Shown here: in pieces, positions 36,559-44,709 of the stretch
How the letters are laid out: each line of letters begins with the position of its first letter
Position numbering within the stretch: the first letter of the stretch is position 1
Source: Cryobacterium psychrotolerans
Lineage (GTDB): Bacteria; Actinomycetota; Actinomycetes; Actinomycetales; Microbacteriaceae
Direction: 5' to 3'
Length of the DNA stretch: 64,000 nt
Assembly: GCF_900101115.1 (NCBI RefSeq)
Contig: NZ_FNFU01000005.1
Location: forward strand, 1-64,000
Position numbers and translations under genes: made by a program
The notes under the pieces: model-generated
Told to the model about the DNA's origin: nothing
The model's database searches: none
Seen by the model: the letters and a program-made list of their open reading frames with translations, nothing else

Positions 36559-36614
36559 GTTGCGGAAAAAGTACCTTCGTTTCAACAATGAGGGTACTTT
36601 TTCCGCATCTCAAC
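36556..36614. repeat. intergenic inverted repeat, family A (A3)
   Basis: The left arm gttgcggaaaaagtaccttc pairs with ggtactttttccgcatct followed by caac. It lies between the HAD gene and the methyltransferase gene. Confidence 0.88.
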
Positions 36615-36672
36615 CGCGCGGGGGCGCGGGGCGGGCGGGGATACTGGGATGAGACGAGCGGAAGGACACGCC

Positions 36673-37404
36673 ATGGCCGCGGACACCCGGAATCCGAGCG
36701 CAGTTGAATCGAGTGCGACGGGCGCGAGCGCAGCCGAATCGAGCGCAATGGGCGCGAGCGCGTGGGACGCACGCTACCGCGAGGCGGGCAGGGGCGCTGG
36801 GACCCGGCTCTGGTCGGCGCTGCCGCCCGGGATCGTCCTCGACACGGTGTCCGGCTGGGCGCCGGGCCGGGCGCTCGACCTGGCGACGGGTGACGGCCGC
36901 ACCGCGATCTGGCTGGCGACGCAGGGCTGGAGCGTGACCGGCGTCGACTTCTCGGCCGAGGCAATCGGCCTCGCCCGGACGCACGCCGACGACGCAGGAG
37001 CCGAGGTGACCTGGCTGGTCGCGGATGCCGTCAGCTGGGCCCCCGAGGATCGCTTCGACCTCGTCACGGTGATGTACCTGCACCTGCCGGAGGCGGACAT
37101 CCGGCGCGTCCTCGCCCGGGCCGCGGGCTGGATCGCTCCCGGCGGGCACCTGCTCGTCGTCGGGCACGACCGGTTGAACCTGGGAACGGGGGCGCCCGGG
37201 CCGGGCAACCCGGACATCCTGTACACCCCCGAAATCCTGAGCTCGTCGGCCGGCGACCTGGACGTGCTGCGCTGCGAGACGGTCCCCCGCGACCTCGCCA
37301 CGGATCCCGAGGGGCCGGATGAAGCGCACGGCACGGATGCCGCCCCCCGCGTCGCCCTCGACACCATCCTCGTCGCCTCTGCCCGGCCCCGGATCCAGTC
37401 CTGA
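36673..37404 (+). CDS. class I SAM-dependent methyltransferase
   Basis: The 243-residue protein has an Ala/Ser-rich leader with an internal repeat (SAVESSATGA / SAAESSAMGA), then WDARYREAG. The SAM motif I is ALDLATGDGRTAIWLATQG, followed by VTGVDFSAEAIGLAR and FDLVTVMYLHLPEADIR, the layout of TehB/thiopurine-type class I methyltransferases. I chose the ATG at 36673 because ggaagga lies 6 nt upstream; an ATG at 36649 lacks an RBS. The substrate is unknown. Confidence 0.85.
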   Translation: MAADTRNPSAVESSATGASAAESSAMGASAWDARYREAGRGAGTRLWSALPPGIVLDTVSGWAPGRALDLATGDGRTAIWLATQGWSVTGVDFSAEAIGLARTHADDAGAEVTWLVADAVSWAPEDRFDLVTVMYLHLPEADIRRVLARAAGWIAPGGHLLVVGHDRLNLGTGAPGPGNPDILYTPEILSSSAGDLDVLRCETVPRDLATDPEGPDEAHGTDAAPRVALDTILVASARPRIQS

Positions 37405-37421
37405 AGCGCCAGCCCGCCGAT

Positions 37422-37478
37422 TGAGATGCGGACAAAGTACCTTCCGTGCGCCCGGGAAGGTACTTTGTCCGCAACTCA
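37422..37478. repeat. intergenic inverted repeat, family A (A4)
   Basis: 24-nt arms at 37422-37445 and 37455-37478 pair with one mismatch around a 9-nt loop. The left arm starts tgagatgcggacaaagtacc. It lies between the convergent methyltransferase and secreted-protein genes. Confidence 0.95.
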
Positions 37479-37490
37479 GCGCCGCGAGGG

Positions 37491-37560
37491 GCCAGCGCAG
37501 AGAGGCCAGCGCAGAGAGGCCAGCGCAGAGAGGCCAGCGCAGAGAGGCCAGCGCAGAGAG
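37491..37560. repeat. five tandem copies of a 14-bp unit
   Basis: gccagcgcagagag is repeated five times without change, directly after inverted repeat A4. Confidence 0.95.
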
Positions 37561-37590
37561 GCCGCCGCCCCGGGCGGGGCGACGGCCTCA
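37558..37590. terminator. GC-rich hairpin downstream of the secreted-protein gene
   Basis: gaggccgccgccccg and cggggcgacggcctc pair imperfectly, 60 bp beyond the minus-strand stop. It could end that transcript; there is no T-run. Confidence 0.45.
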
Positions 37591-37594
37591 GGAT

Positions 37595-37648
37595 CTGCCG
37601 GACCTGCCGGACCTGCCGGACCTGCCGGACCTGCAGGACCTGCCGGAC
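37595..37648. repeat. six tandem copies of a 9-bp unit
   Basis: ctgccggac is repeated six times; the fifth copy reads ctgcaggac. It abuts the stop codon of the secreted-protein gene. Confidence 0.95.
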
Positions 37649-37651
37649 CGC

Positions 37652-39733
37652 CTACTTACGCACGAGCGTCGCCACGGTGAAGCCGCCGGCGGCGATCGTA
37701 ACTCGTCCGGCGCTGGTGATCGTGTCGCCCCGGGTCGGGACGAGTCGGCCGCTGGAGTCGTAGGCCCGCTGAACGAGCTTGTAGCCTTTCGGCACCACGA
37801 CCGTGCGCAGGCTCGACACGGTGGCCGCGCTGACGTAGAGGGTCGAGTCCCCGGCCGGCCCGGAAACGGACACGGTCGAGACCAGCGGCTGGATCAACAG
37901 CGCGTCGAGCGATGCGTCGCCGTTGCTCGTGCCGACGACGCTGGTGGCGCCGGCCGGCAGGGTGCGGCCCAGTGCGAACGGGAACAGCTTGCCCGGGGCA
38001 TCCGTGATGCCCTGGTCACCCGCGCCGCCGTTGGGCGTGCTGCCCAGGGCGGTCGTGCCGGCGGCCCAGCGCGTGGCCCCGGCGGGTGCCACGGCCTGGT
38101 TCACGATCGGGTAGACGTTGCGAGCCTGGTCGGCGGCGGGAACGGGGATGCTCACTGAGCCGCCGGCGCCGAGCGCCACGTACGCGCCCTTCGACCAGTT
38201 GGCCTCGCCCGTCCAGGCGGACGGGGGCGTCACAACGGATCCGGCGCCGCTGACGGCTCCGGATTCGGCCTCGACCACGCTCAGTCCCTTCGTGGCGACG
38301 GTCTCGTCGATGCCCAGCGCCTTCGTCTTCAGCGCCGGGTTCGCGTCCAGCACGAGCATGGAGAGCAGCGCGTGGATGGTCGATTCGGCACCCGAGTTGT
38401 GGTTCACCCGGCCGTCGTATTCGATCCCGTCGACCGTGGTTCCGGTGGTCGGGTCGTAGGCCGGGGCACCGCTGCGGTTCGCACCGAAGTACCAGCCGGC
38501 CGTGATCGCTGCCACGTCGAGGAGTCCGGGGGCCTTCGCGGCCTTCGCGGTCGCCACCAGCCCCTGCAGCCTCGAGTCGACGCCATAGGCGATCTGCGCC
38601 TCGCCCGGCGTGGGCGTCCAGGCGTTGTCCGGTCCGCCGGCGGCGAGCAGTTGCGGCGTGAACTGGGCGGCATCCTTGATGGCCGCGGTCAGCAGGTCGC
38701 TGCGGCCGAGCACGTCGGCGGCCGTGGCGACGGCGGCCGGGGCCATCCCGCCCCAGGCGTGCCAGAGCGTCTGCGACTTGTTCCACGGCAGCATCGCGCC
38801 GTACGGCCACTGGTTCACGGAGCCGGACGACATCCCGGCGACGCCCTCGGTCAGCTGGGTGAGTGCGGTGGTGGCGAGGTCGTCGCCGGGTTCGACCTGG
38901 GAGTAGGCGGCAAGCCCGAGCACGGCCTCGGCGGAGGCATCGGCCCCGCCGGCGATGAGCCAGGCCGGAACCTGCACGCCGTCGGCCACATCGAAGGTGC
39001 CGTACTTGCCGAGCGACTGCCGGTTCAGCGCGTCGAGGGACAGGTGGAGGCGATCCTGGAGGAAGGCGGCGAAGTCCGGATCGGCATCCTTGAAGGCCGC
39101 GTAGCCCTCGCCGAGTGCCCAGACGGTGCGGGCCACCCAGTACGACTCCGCGGAGTCGCTCGGATCCGGCAGCTCTTTCGGCGTGGCGCTGGGGGTCAGC
39201 GTGCCGTCGGCCTGCTGCCAGAGAATCACGTTGCCGGCGTTGGGGCCGGACGCGGTCTGCAGGTACGTCAGCGAGCGCAGGGTCTCGAAGGCGTGCTCGC
39301 GACTGCCGGCGTCGCCGGTCTGCTGCCAGTGGCGCAGGTAGACCACGGCCGTGCGGGCGATGTCGTCCGCGTTGTAGGCGCCCTGGCTCCAGTAGCCGGT
39401 CGCGGGGTCGAGCGATCCGCCTCCGACGCGACCGTAGCTGCCGTCGGGCTTCTTGTCGGCATACGTCCACGGGGCCTGCGCCGTGGGCCTGGTGTCGAGC
39501 TGGTACGTCGTGTGGCCCGGGGCCTCGGCCAGCGGAACGGTGTCGAGCAGGAAGTTCAGGTGGTTCAGGTTGGTCAGCGCCGGCGCCGACTGAACGGCGC
39601 CGGGAACAACGGATGCCACCGGTGCGGCGAGCGCGGCGGTGGCCGTTCCAGCTCCCAGCAGCAGCATCGACACCGCGGCGACGAGCGCCACCGGCCTCGT
39701 CAGTGATCGTGAGCGAACATCTTTGTACGTCAT
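37652..39733 (-). CDS. secreted protein with alpha/alpha-barrel-like domain, putative carbohydrate-active enzyme
   Basis: The 693-residue protein has a Sec signal peptide (VALVAAVSMLLLGAGTATAA). A long helical region follows with repeated hydrophobic helices and aromatic loops (GYWSQGAYNADDIARTAVVY, SYWVARTVWALGEGY, WHAWGGMAPAAV, HNSGAESTIHALLSML), reminiscent of (alpha/alpha)6 glycosidases or lyases. The C-terminal part is beta-rich (SVVEAESGAVSG onward), like a CBM35/CBM6-type module. No catalytic residues can be assigned. The RBS aggagag precedes the ATG, and a double LacI-type operator lies upstream, supporting sugar induction. Start and frame are secure; the specific activity is not. Confidence 0.75.
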   Translation of the reverse strand: MTYKDVRSRSLTRPVALVAAVSMLLLGAGTATAALAAPVASVVPGAVQSAPALTNLNHLNFLLDTVPLAEAPGHTTYQLDTRPTAQAPWTYADKKPDGSYGRVGGGSLDPATGYWSQGAYNADDIARTAVVYLRHWQQTGDAGSREHAFETLRSLTYLQTASGPNAGNVILWQQADGTLTPSATPKELPDPSDSAESYWVARTVWALGEGYAAFKDADPDFAAFLQDRLHLSLDALNRQSLGKYGTFDVADGVQVPAWLIAGGADASAEAVLGLAAYSQVEPGDDLATTALTQLTEGVAGMSSGSVNQWPYGAMLPWNKSQTLWHAWGGMAPAAVATAADVLGRSDLLTAAIKDAAQFTPQLLAAGGPDNAWTPTPGEAQIAYGVDSRLQGLVATAKAAKAPGLLDVAAITAGWYFGANRSGAPAYDPTTGTTVDGIEYDGRVNHNSGAESTIHALLSMLVLDANPALKTKALGIDETVATKGLSVVEAESGAVSGAGSVVTPPSAWTGEANWSKGAYVALGAGGSVSIPVPAADQARNVYPIVNQAVAPAGATRWAAGTTALGSTPNGGAGDQGITDAPGKLFPFALGRTLPAGATSVVGTSNGDASLDALLIQPLVSTVSVSGPAGDSTLYVSAATVSSLRTVVVPKGYKLVQRAYDSSGRLVPTRGDTITSAGRVTIAAGGFTVATLVRK

Positions 39734-39798
39734 TTGTCTCTCCTGGTTCGGGCATCATTGCCGGCCTCCGCGCGGGCAAATCACTCGGACCCGCGTCC

Positions 39799-39835
39799 CT
39801 GAACCGGTTCAGCCTCCTCAACTAAACCGGTTAAG
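39799..39835. promoter_or_regulatory. double LacI-family operator
   Basis: Two 14-bp palindromes, ctgaaccggttcag (39799-39812) and ctaaaccggttaag (39822-39835), have centres 23 bp apart, about two helical turns. The central aaCCGGtt is typical of LacI/GalR sites. They lie 66-102 bp upstream of the secreted-protein gene, so repression without sugar is likely. No LacI gene is present in the window. Confidence 0.75.
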
Positions 39836-39931
39836 AGAACCGATGTCAAGGAATCCCGGCGCGTCGGATCGGGCCGCGCGGGAGGCCCCGGCAGCGCGCT
39901 GGGGCCCGCCGGACCCGCGGCCCGTCAGTCG

Positions 39932-39990
39932 TTGAGTTGCGGAGAAAGTACCTTCCGCGGGCCGACGAAGGTACTTTCTCCGCGACTCAA
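39932..39990. repeat. intergenic inverted repeat, family A (A5)
   Basis: 24-nt arms at 39932-39955 (ttgagttgcggagaaagtac...) and 39967-39990 pair with one mismatch. It lies between the LacI-type operator and the gluconate-permease remnant. Confidence 0.95.
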
Positions 39991-40050
39991 CCCGAAAACG
40001 GCGCGAGCCCTGGAGGGTCGCGGCCAGGCCGGCGGCTGTGGCCAAACTCG

Positions 40051-40341
40051 CTCCTACGCGATGCTCGCTTTTGGCCGCGGCGGCGGCATCGACCGCAACG
40101 CCGTCTCCACGTCCCTCGCCGATTCCTTGCCGCCCATCGCGGGTATCCTGCTCATCGTGGGCGCCGGCGGAGGGTCCAAGCAGGTTCTCATCGACACCGG
40201 GATCGGAACCGTCATCGCCGACGCCGTCAACGGCAGCAGCGTCTCCGTGCTCGTGCTGGCCTGAATCGTGGCCGCCCTCGTGCGCGTGGCCACCGGCTCC
40301 GCCACGGTCGCGACCGTGACCGCCGCCGGCATCCGCGCGCC
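40051..40341 (+). pseudogene. remnant of a GntP-family gluconate:H+ symporter gene
   Basis: The frame encodes LADSLPPIAGILLIVGAGGG, then KQVLIDTGIGTVIADAV and SVSVLVLA, an unmistakable GntP segment. It is broken by a TGA at 40262-40264 and continues in the same frame as IVAALVRVATGSATVATVTA. N- and C-terminal thirds are absent. It is a decayed internal piece of a permease of about 450 residues. It lies next to the LacI-regulated secreted enzyme, so an old sugar-acid utilisation locus may have stood here. Confidence 0.85.
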
Positions 40342-40487
40342 GGGTCGTCGAGCTTCGGCGCGGCGGGACCCGGCAGGTCGTCGGTGAGGCGAGGGAGTGC
40401 GGGCAGGGTGGCGCGGAGCCCCCTCGCTGATCTCACCCGGCTGAGCCGGGGCGGGGCCGGGGCCGGGGGCCGGCCGGGCATCAGAAC

Positions 40488-40507
40488 CTACCCTCACGTT
40501 AGGGTAG
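40488..40507. promoter_or_regulatory. MerR-type palindromic operator upstream of prfC
   Basis: ctaccctcacgttagggtag is a near-perfect palindrome, one base off the 20-bp core of the operator between merR and sulP at 44626-44651. It ends 36 bp before the prfC start, in the promoter region. Confidence 0.7.
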
Positions 40508-40542
40508 AGTGGTAAGTCTGGAATCCCGCGGAAGGAGAATCC

Positions 40543-42195
40543 ATGACTCAGCTCACTGACGTCTCCAAGCCACAGGTGCAGAGCTCCCCGGCGCACAACC
40601 CGGAGGCACAGAACCCCCAGGTGCAGGCGGAAGCCACCCGCCGGCGCACCTTCGCCGTGATCTCCCACCCCGACGCCGGCAAGTCAACGCTCACCGAGGC
40701 GCTGTTGCTGCACGCCCGCGCGATCACCAGCGCAGGCGCGACCCACGGCAAGGCCGGCCGACGCGGAACCGTGTCGGACTGGATGGCCATGGAACAGGCC
40801 AGAGGCATCTCGATCACCTCCGCGGCCATCCAGTTCGAGTACCGCAACAGCGTGATCAACCTGGTCGACACCCCCGGCCACGCCGACTTCTCCGAGGACA
40901 CCTTCCGCGTGCTCTCGGCCGTCGACGCCGCGGTCATGCTCGTGGACGCGAGCAAGGGCCTCGAGGTGCAGACCATGAAACTCTTCGCCGTCTGCAAGCA
41001 GCGCGGCATCCCGGTGATCACGGTGATCAACAAGTGGGACCGGCCCGGATCCGCCGCGCTCGACCTGATGGACGAGATCCGCACCCGCACCGGCCTGGTG
41101 CCCACCCCGCTGACCTGGCCCGTCGGCATCGCCGGCGACTTCCGAGGCGTGATCGAACGCTCCACCGACGAGTTCATCCGCTTCACCCGCACCGCGGGCG
41201 GCGCGACCACGGCGGACTCCGAGCGGATCAGCGCCGCCGTCGCGGCCACCGAAGAGGGCGATGCCTGGGTCGCCGCCGCCGAGGAATCCGAGCTGCTGGC
41301 CGAGGAAGACCAGAACCACGACCAGGCCCGGTTCCTGGCCGGCGAAACGACCCCGGTGCTCTTCTCCGCGGCCGTGCTCAACTTCGGCGTGCAGCACATC
41401 CTCGACACGCTCGTCGACTTCGCCCCGGCCGCCGAGGCCAGGGAGGATGCCGGCGGCGGCCACCGGGCGGTGAGCTCGGAGTTCTCCGGCTTCGTCTTCA
41501 AGGTGCAGTCCGGCATGAACTCGTCGCACCGCGATTACGTCGCGTTCGTTCGGGTCTGCTCCGGACAGTTCCGCCGTGGCATGATCGTCACCCACGCCGC
41601 CTCCGGCCGGCCGTTCGCGACGAAATACGCGCAGCACCTGTTCGGCAAGGAACGCGAGGTGGCCGACGAGGCCTGGCCCGGCGACATCGTCGGACTGGTC
41701 AACGCCTCCGCGCTCCGCGTCGGCGACACCATCTTCGAGGGCGATGCCGTCACCTTCCCGCCGCTGCCGATCTTCGCCCCCGAGCATTTCCGGGTCGTGC
41801 GCCCCGCGGACACGAGCAAGCACAAGCAGTTCCGCCGCGGTATCGACCAGCTGGACCACGAGGGCGTCATCCAGGTCATGCGCTCGGAGCTCCGCGGCGA
41901 CCAGGCTCCCGTGCTCGGCGCGGTCGGCCCGATGCAGTTCGAGGTCGTCGAAGAGCGGATGACCCACGACTTCGGCGCGGCCATCCGGATGGAGGCCCTG
42001 CCTTACCAGCTGGCCCGCCGCACCGACAAGGAAAGCGCCCTCATCCTCGGCCACGACCGGCAGGTCGAGGTGCTGATGCGCACCGACGGCACCCTGCTCG
42101 CCCTCTTCAGCACGCCCTGGCGCCTGCGCAACACCGAGCGGGACCACCCGGAGATCCTCCTGGAAGACCTCGCCGCCGGCGCCCCGACTCCCTAA
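40543..42195 (+). CDS. prfC: peptide chain release factor 3
   Basis: RF3 is a translational GTPase that recycles RF1/RF2 from the ribosome. The 550-residue protein has G1 SHPDAGKSTLTE, the switch region RGISITSA, G3 DTPGHADFSED and G4 NKWDRP, followed by the RF3-specific domains (FRRGIDQLDHEGVIQVM, AVGPMQFEVVEERM). The RBS aaggagaa precedes the ATG. The upstream palindrome suggests control by the MerR regulator encoded 3.6 kb away. Confidence 0.97.
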   Translation: MTQLTDVSKPQVQSSPAHNPEAQNPQVQAEATRRRTFAVISHPDAGKSTLTEALLLHARAITSAGATHGKAGRRGTVSDWMAMEQARGISITSAAIQFEYRNSVINLVDTPGHADFSEDTFRVLSAVDAAVMLVDASKGLEVQTMKLFAVCKQRGIPVITVINKWDRPGSAALDLMDEIRTRTGLVPTPLTWPVGIAGDFRGVIERSTDEFIRFTRTAGGATTADSERISAAVAATEEGDAWVAAAEESELLAEEDQNHDQARFLAGETTPVLFSAAVLNFGVQHILDTLVDFAPAAEAREDAGGGHRAVSSEFSGFVFKVQSGMNSSHRDYVAFVRVCSGQFRRGMIVTHAASGRPFATKYAQHLFGKEREVADEAWPGDIVGLVNASALRVGDTIFEGDAVTFPPLPIFAPEHFRVVRPADTSKHKQFRRGIDQLDHEGVIQVMRSELRGDQAPVLGAVGPMQFEVVEERMTHDFGAAIRMEALPYQLARRTDKESALILGHDRQVEVLMRTDGTLLALFSTPWRLRNTERDHPEILLEDLAAGAPTP

Positions 42196-42221
42196 CCTCC
42201 GCTCAACCCCGCCATCCTCTT

Positions 42222-42284
42222 CGCCGAACCGTGAGTTTGGCACCTTCGTGGGGCCCGGGAAGGTGCCAAACTCACAGTTCGGCG
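42222..42284. repeat. intergenic inverted repeat, family B (B3)
   Basis: The left arm cgccgaaccgtgagtttggc continues to accttc. The right arm gaaggtgccaaactcacag continues to ttcggcg. They pair with one mismatch. It lies between the convergent prfC and RNase J genes, next to a normal terminator. Confidence 0.93.
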
Positions 42285-42298
42285 GATGGGTTAAGCGA

Positions 42299-42334
42299 CA
42301 AACGGCGAGGCCCCCGTGGGGGCCTCGCCGTTTG
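42299..42334. terminator. bidirectional intrinsic terminator between prfC and rnj
   Basis: caaacggcgaggcccc and ggggcctcgccgtttg are perfect complements around a 4-nt loop, with A/T-rich ends on both sides (aaac, gtttgttt). It serves both convergent genes. Confidence 0.85.
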
Positions 42335-42348
42335 TTTCGCCGCGTGGG

Positions 42349-44049
42349 TTAGGCGTCGACGACGATCGAGGTGATGACGGGGTGGCGGCGGTACTTGCGC
42401 TGCATCCACCGGGTCACGCTGTCGCTGAAGATGTGCTCGAGTGCCGGGCCATCGACGATCTTGATCTTGTTGGCGACCCGCATCGCGTCGTCGATCGCCT
42501 TGGTCGCGCCGCGAACCCACTCGGCGTCGTGCACGAAACCGCGGGAGATGAACTCCACCGGCTCGGCCAGCAGCCCGGTCTTCGTGTTGAGGATGCCGAG
42601 GATGGTGATCGCGCCCTCTTCGGCGAGCTTCACCCGGTGCGCCATGGCCTCCTGCGAGACCTTCTGCGCGTCCTCGCCGCCGACGGTCATGCCGTCGACG
42701 AAGACGAGCTCGACCGGCACGCGGCCGGTGATCCGGGCCTTGCCGTCGATCAGGTCCACGACAACGCCGTCTTCCACGATCAGCACACGGTCGGCGTCGA
42801 CGCCGGTGCGGATGGCGAGGTCCGCGTTGGCCTTGAGGTGGCGCCATTCACCGTGCACCGGCATGACGTTGGTCGGCTTCACGAGGTTGTAGCAGTAGAC
42901 GAGTTCGCCGGCGCTGGCGTGGCCGGACACGTGCACCCGGGCGTTGCCCTTGTGCACCACGTTGGCGCCCCAGCGGGTCAGTCCGTTGATCACGCGGTAA
43001 ATCGCGTTCTCGTTGCCGGGGATCAGCGAACTGGCCAGCAGTACCGTGTCGCCCTCGCCGATCTTGATCACGTGCTCGCGGTTGGCCATGCGGGACAGCG
43101 CGGCCATGGGCTCGCCCTGCGAGCCGGTGCAGATGAGCACGACCTTGTCGTCCTTCATCCGTTCGAGCGCCTTCATGTCCACGATGAGGCCCTTCGGGAT
43201 GTTGAGGAAGCCCAGGTCGCCGGCGATGCCCATGTTGCGCACCATCGAGCGGCCGACGAACGCGACCTTGCGGTTGCTGCGGACCGCGGCGTCGATGACC
43301 TGCTGGATGCGGTGCACGTGGCTGGCGAAGCTCGAGACGATGATGCGGCGCGGGGCGGTTCGGAACACCGCGTCGATGGCGGGTCGGATCTCTTCCTCGG
43401 TCACCGTGAAACCGGGAACCTCGGCGTTGGTCGAGTCGGTCAGGAACAGGTCGACGCCCTCTTCACCGAGCCGGGCGAATCCGGGGAGGTCGGTGAGGCG
43501 CTTGTCGAGCGGGAACTGGTCCATCTTGAAGTCGCCGGTGTGCAGCACGAGGCCGGCCTCGGTGCGGATCGCGATCGCGAGTCCGTCGGGGATGGAGTGG
43601 TTCACGGCCAGGAACTCGAGGTCGAACGGTCCGGCGCTGCGGCGCTGGCCTTCCTCGACCTGCACCAGGCGCGGCGTGATGCGGTGCTCCTGCAGCTTGG
43701 CGCTGAGGAAGGCGAGGGTGAGCTCGGATCCGATGACGGGGATGTCCGACCGCTCACGCAGCAGGTACGGCACGCCGCCGATGTGGTCTTCGTGCCCGTG
43801 CGTGAGCACGATCGCTTCGATGTCCTGGAGGCGGTCCCGGATGGCCGAGAAGTCAGGCAGGATCACGTTGATGCCGGGCTGGTTCTCTTCGGGGAAGAGC
43901 ACGCCGCAGTCGACGATGAGGAGCTTGCCCTTGTGCTCGAACACGGTCATGTTGCGACCGATTTCGCCCAGTCCTCCGAGCGCGATGACGCGGAGGCCGC
44001 GCTTCGGCAGGGGCGGCGGCGTGGACAGGTCGAGTTCGTGGTTACTCAT
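42349..44049 (-). CDS. rnj: ribonuclease J
   Basis: RNase J is a 5' exo/endoribonuclease of the metallo-beta-lactamase/beta-CASP family, used in mRNA and rRNA processing. The 566-residue protein has LRVIALGGLGEIGRNM at the N-terminus, the zinc motif THGHEDHIGG near residue 85, the beta-CASP blocks (FLTDSTNAEVPGFT, SSFASHVHRIQ, CTGSQGEPMAAL) and FVDGMTVGG. The ATG at 44049 is preferred; an in-frame ATG at 44058 is also possible. Confidence 0.96.
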   Translation of the reverse strand: MSNHELDLSTPPPLPKRGLRVIALGGLGEIGRNMTVFEHKGKLLIVDCGVLFPEENQPGINVILPDFSAIRDRLQDIEAIVLTHGHEDHIGGVPYLLRERSDIPVIGSELTLAFLSAKLQEHRITPRLVQVEEGQRRSAGPFDLEFLAVNHSIPDGLAIAIRTEAGLVLHTGDFKMDQFPLDKRLTDLPGFARLGEEGVDLFLTDSTNAEVPGFTVTEEEIRPAIDAVFRTAPRRIIVSSFASHVHRIQQVIDAAVRSNRKVAFVGRSMVRNMGIAGDLGFLNIPKGLIVDMKALERMKDDKVVLICTGSQGEPMAALSRMANREHVIKIGEGDTVLLASSLIPGNENAIYRVINGLTRWGANVVHKGNARVHVSGHASAGELVYCYNLVKPTNVMPVHGEWRHLKANADLAIRTGVDADRVLIVEDGVVVDLIDGKARITGRVPVELVFVDGMTVGGEDAQKVSQEAMAHRVKLAEEGAITILGILNTKTGLLAEPVEFISRGFVHDAEWVRGATKAIDDAMRVANKIKIVDGPALEHIFSDSVTRWMQRKYRRHPVITSIVVDA

Positions 44050-44182
44050 GGATCTCATTTCTCAAATGTGAGACCGCGCGTCTGAGCGGGTCTCGATAGT
44101 CGGTGCCCACGGGAGCGGGCGATCCGTCGTGCATGTCTGGGGCGGCCCGGTCGGCGTTCGCCGGTCGGGCCGGGGTGGATTG

Positions 44183-44596
44183 CTATTGGTGACGCAAAAG
44201 TTCGAGGAACTCGTCGGCCATGTGGAGCTGCTCCTGGAGCTTCTCCCGCCGCGAGACGGCCTGCCCGATGAATTCTTCCAGTTCCAGGCGGACATCGGCA
44301 TTGTCAGTGCCGGCGGCGCCGTTTTGCAGGGTGCCGATCACCCGCAGCAGTTCGATCATCTCGTCGAGGGTGAAGCTGAGCGGCTTCATCCGTCGGATGA
44401 GGTTCAGCCGGGAGAGGTCGTCCTGGGAGTAGAGGCGGAACCCGCCGTGGGTGCGACCGGAAGCCTTGAGGAGACCGATCTCGTCATAGTGACGGATGGT
44501 GCGCAGCGACAGTCCGGTCTTCTCGGCGAGTTCGCCGATGTGCATCGTCATTGCCACCGTGCCCGTGGGCGCGTCCGGCGCCGTGTTTCCCGTCAT
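44183..44596 (-). CDS. MerR family transcriptional regulator
   Basis: The 137-residue protein has the MerR winged-helix domain (MHIGELAEKTGLSLRTIRHY, then EIGLLKASGRTHGGFRLYS) and a helical dimerisation segment. It has no cysteine, so a thiol-based metal or redox sensor is unlikely. The short C-terminus gives no ligand domain. The ATG at 44596 has a gaggggg RBS. A perfect 26-bp palindrome 30 bp upstream is its likely operator. Confidence 0.9.
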   Translation of the reverse strand: MTGNTAPDAPTGTVAMTMHIGELAEKTGLSLRTIRHYDEIGLLKASGRTHGGFRLYSQDDLSRLNLIRRMKPLSFTLDEMIELLRVIGTLQNGAAGTDNADVRLELEEFIGQAVSRREKLQEQLHMADEFLELLRHQ

Positions 44597-44625
44597 TCCG
44601 CACCCCCTCTTCATCGCTGAGTAAC

Positions 44626-44651
44626 ACACTACCCTAACGTTAGGGTAGTGT
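44626..44651. promoter_or_regulatory. 26-bp palindromic MerR-type operator between merR and sulP
   Basis: acactaccctaacg followed by ttagggtagtgt forms a perfect palindrome centred at 44638.5. It lies in the divergent promoter region of merR and the SulP gene. The same core recurs upstream of prfC at 40488-40507. Confidence 0.85.
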
Positions 44652-44709
44652 TCAGCGCATTCCACCCTCGCTCCGTGCCCGGAGCCCCGAGCCCTCCCCG
44701 GAGCCACGC

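Noticed and set aside
40051-40264. Treating the GntP segment as a short intact gene
   Set aside because: It has no plausible start or membrane topology, and homology continues past the TGA in the same frame, so it is a pseudogene.
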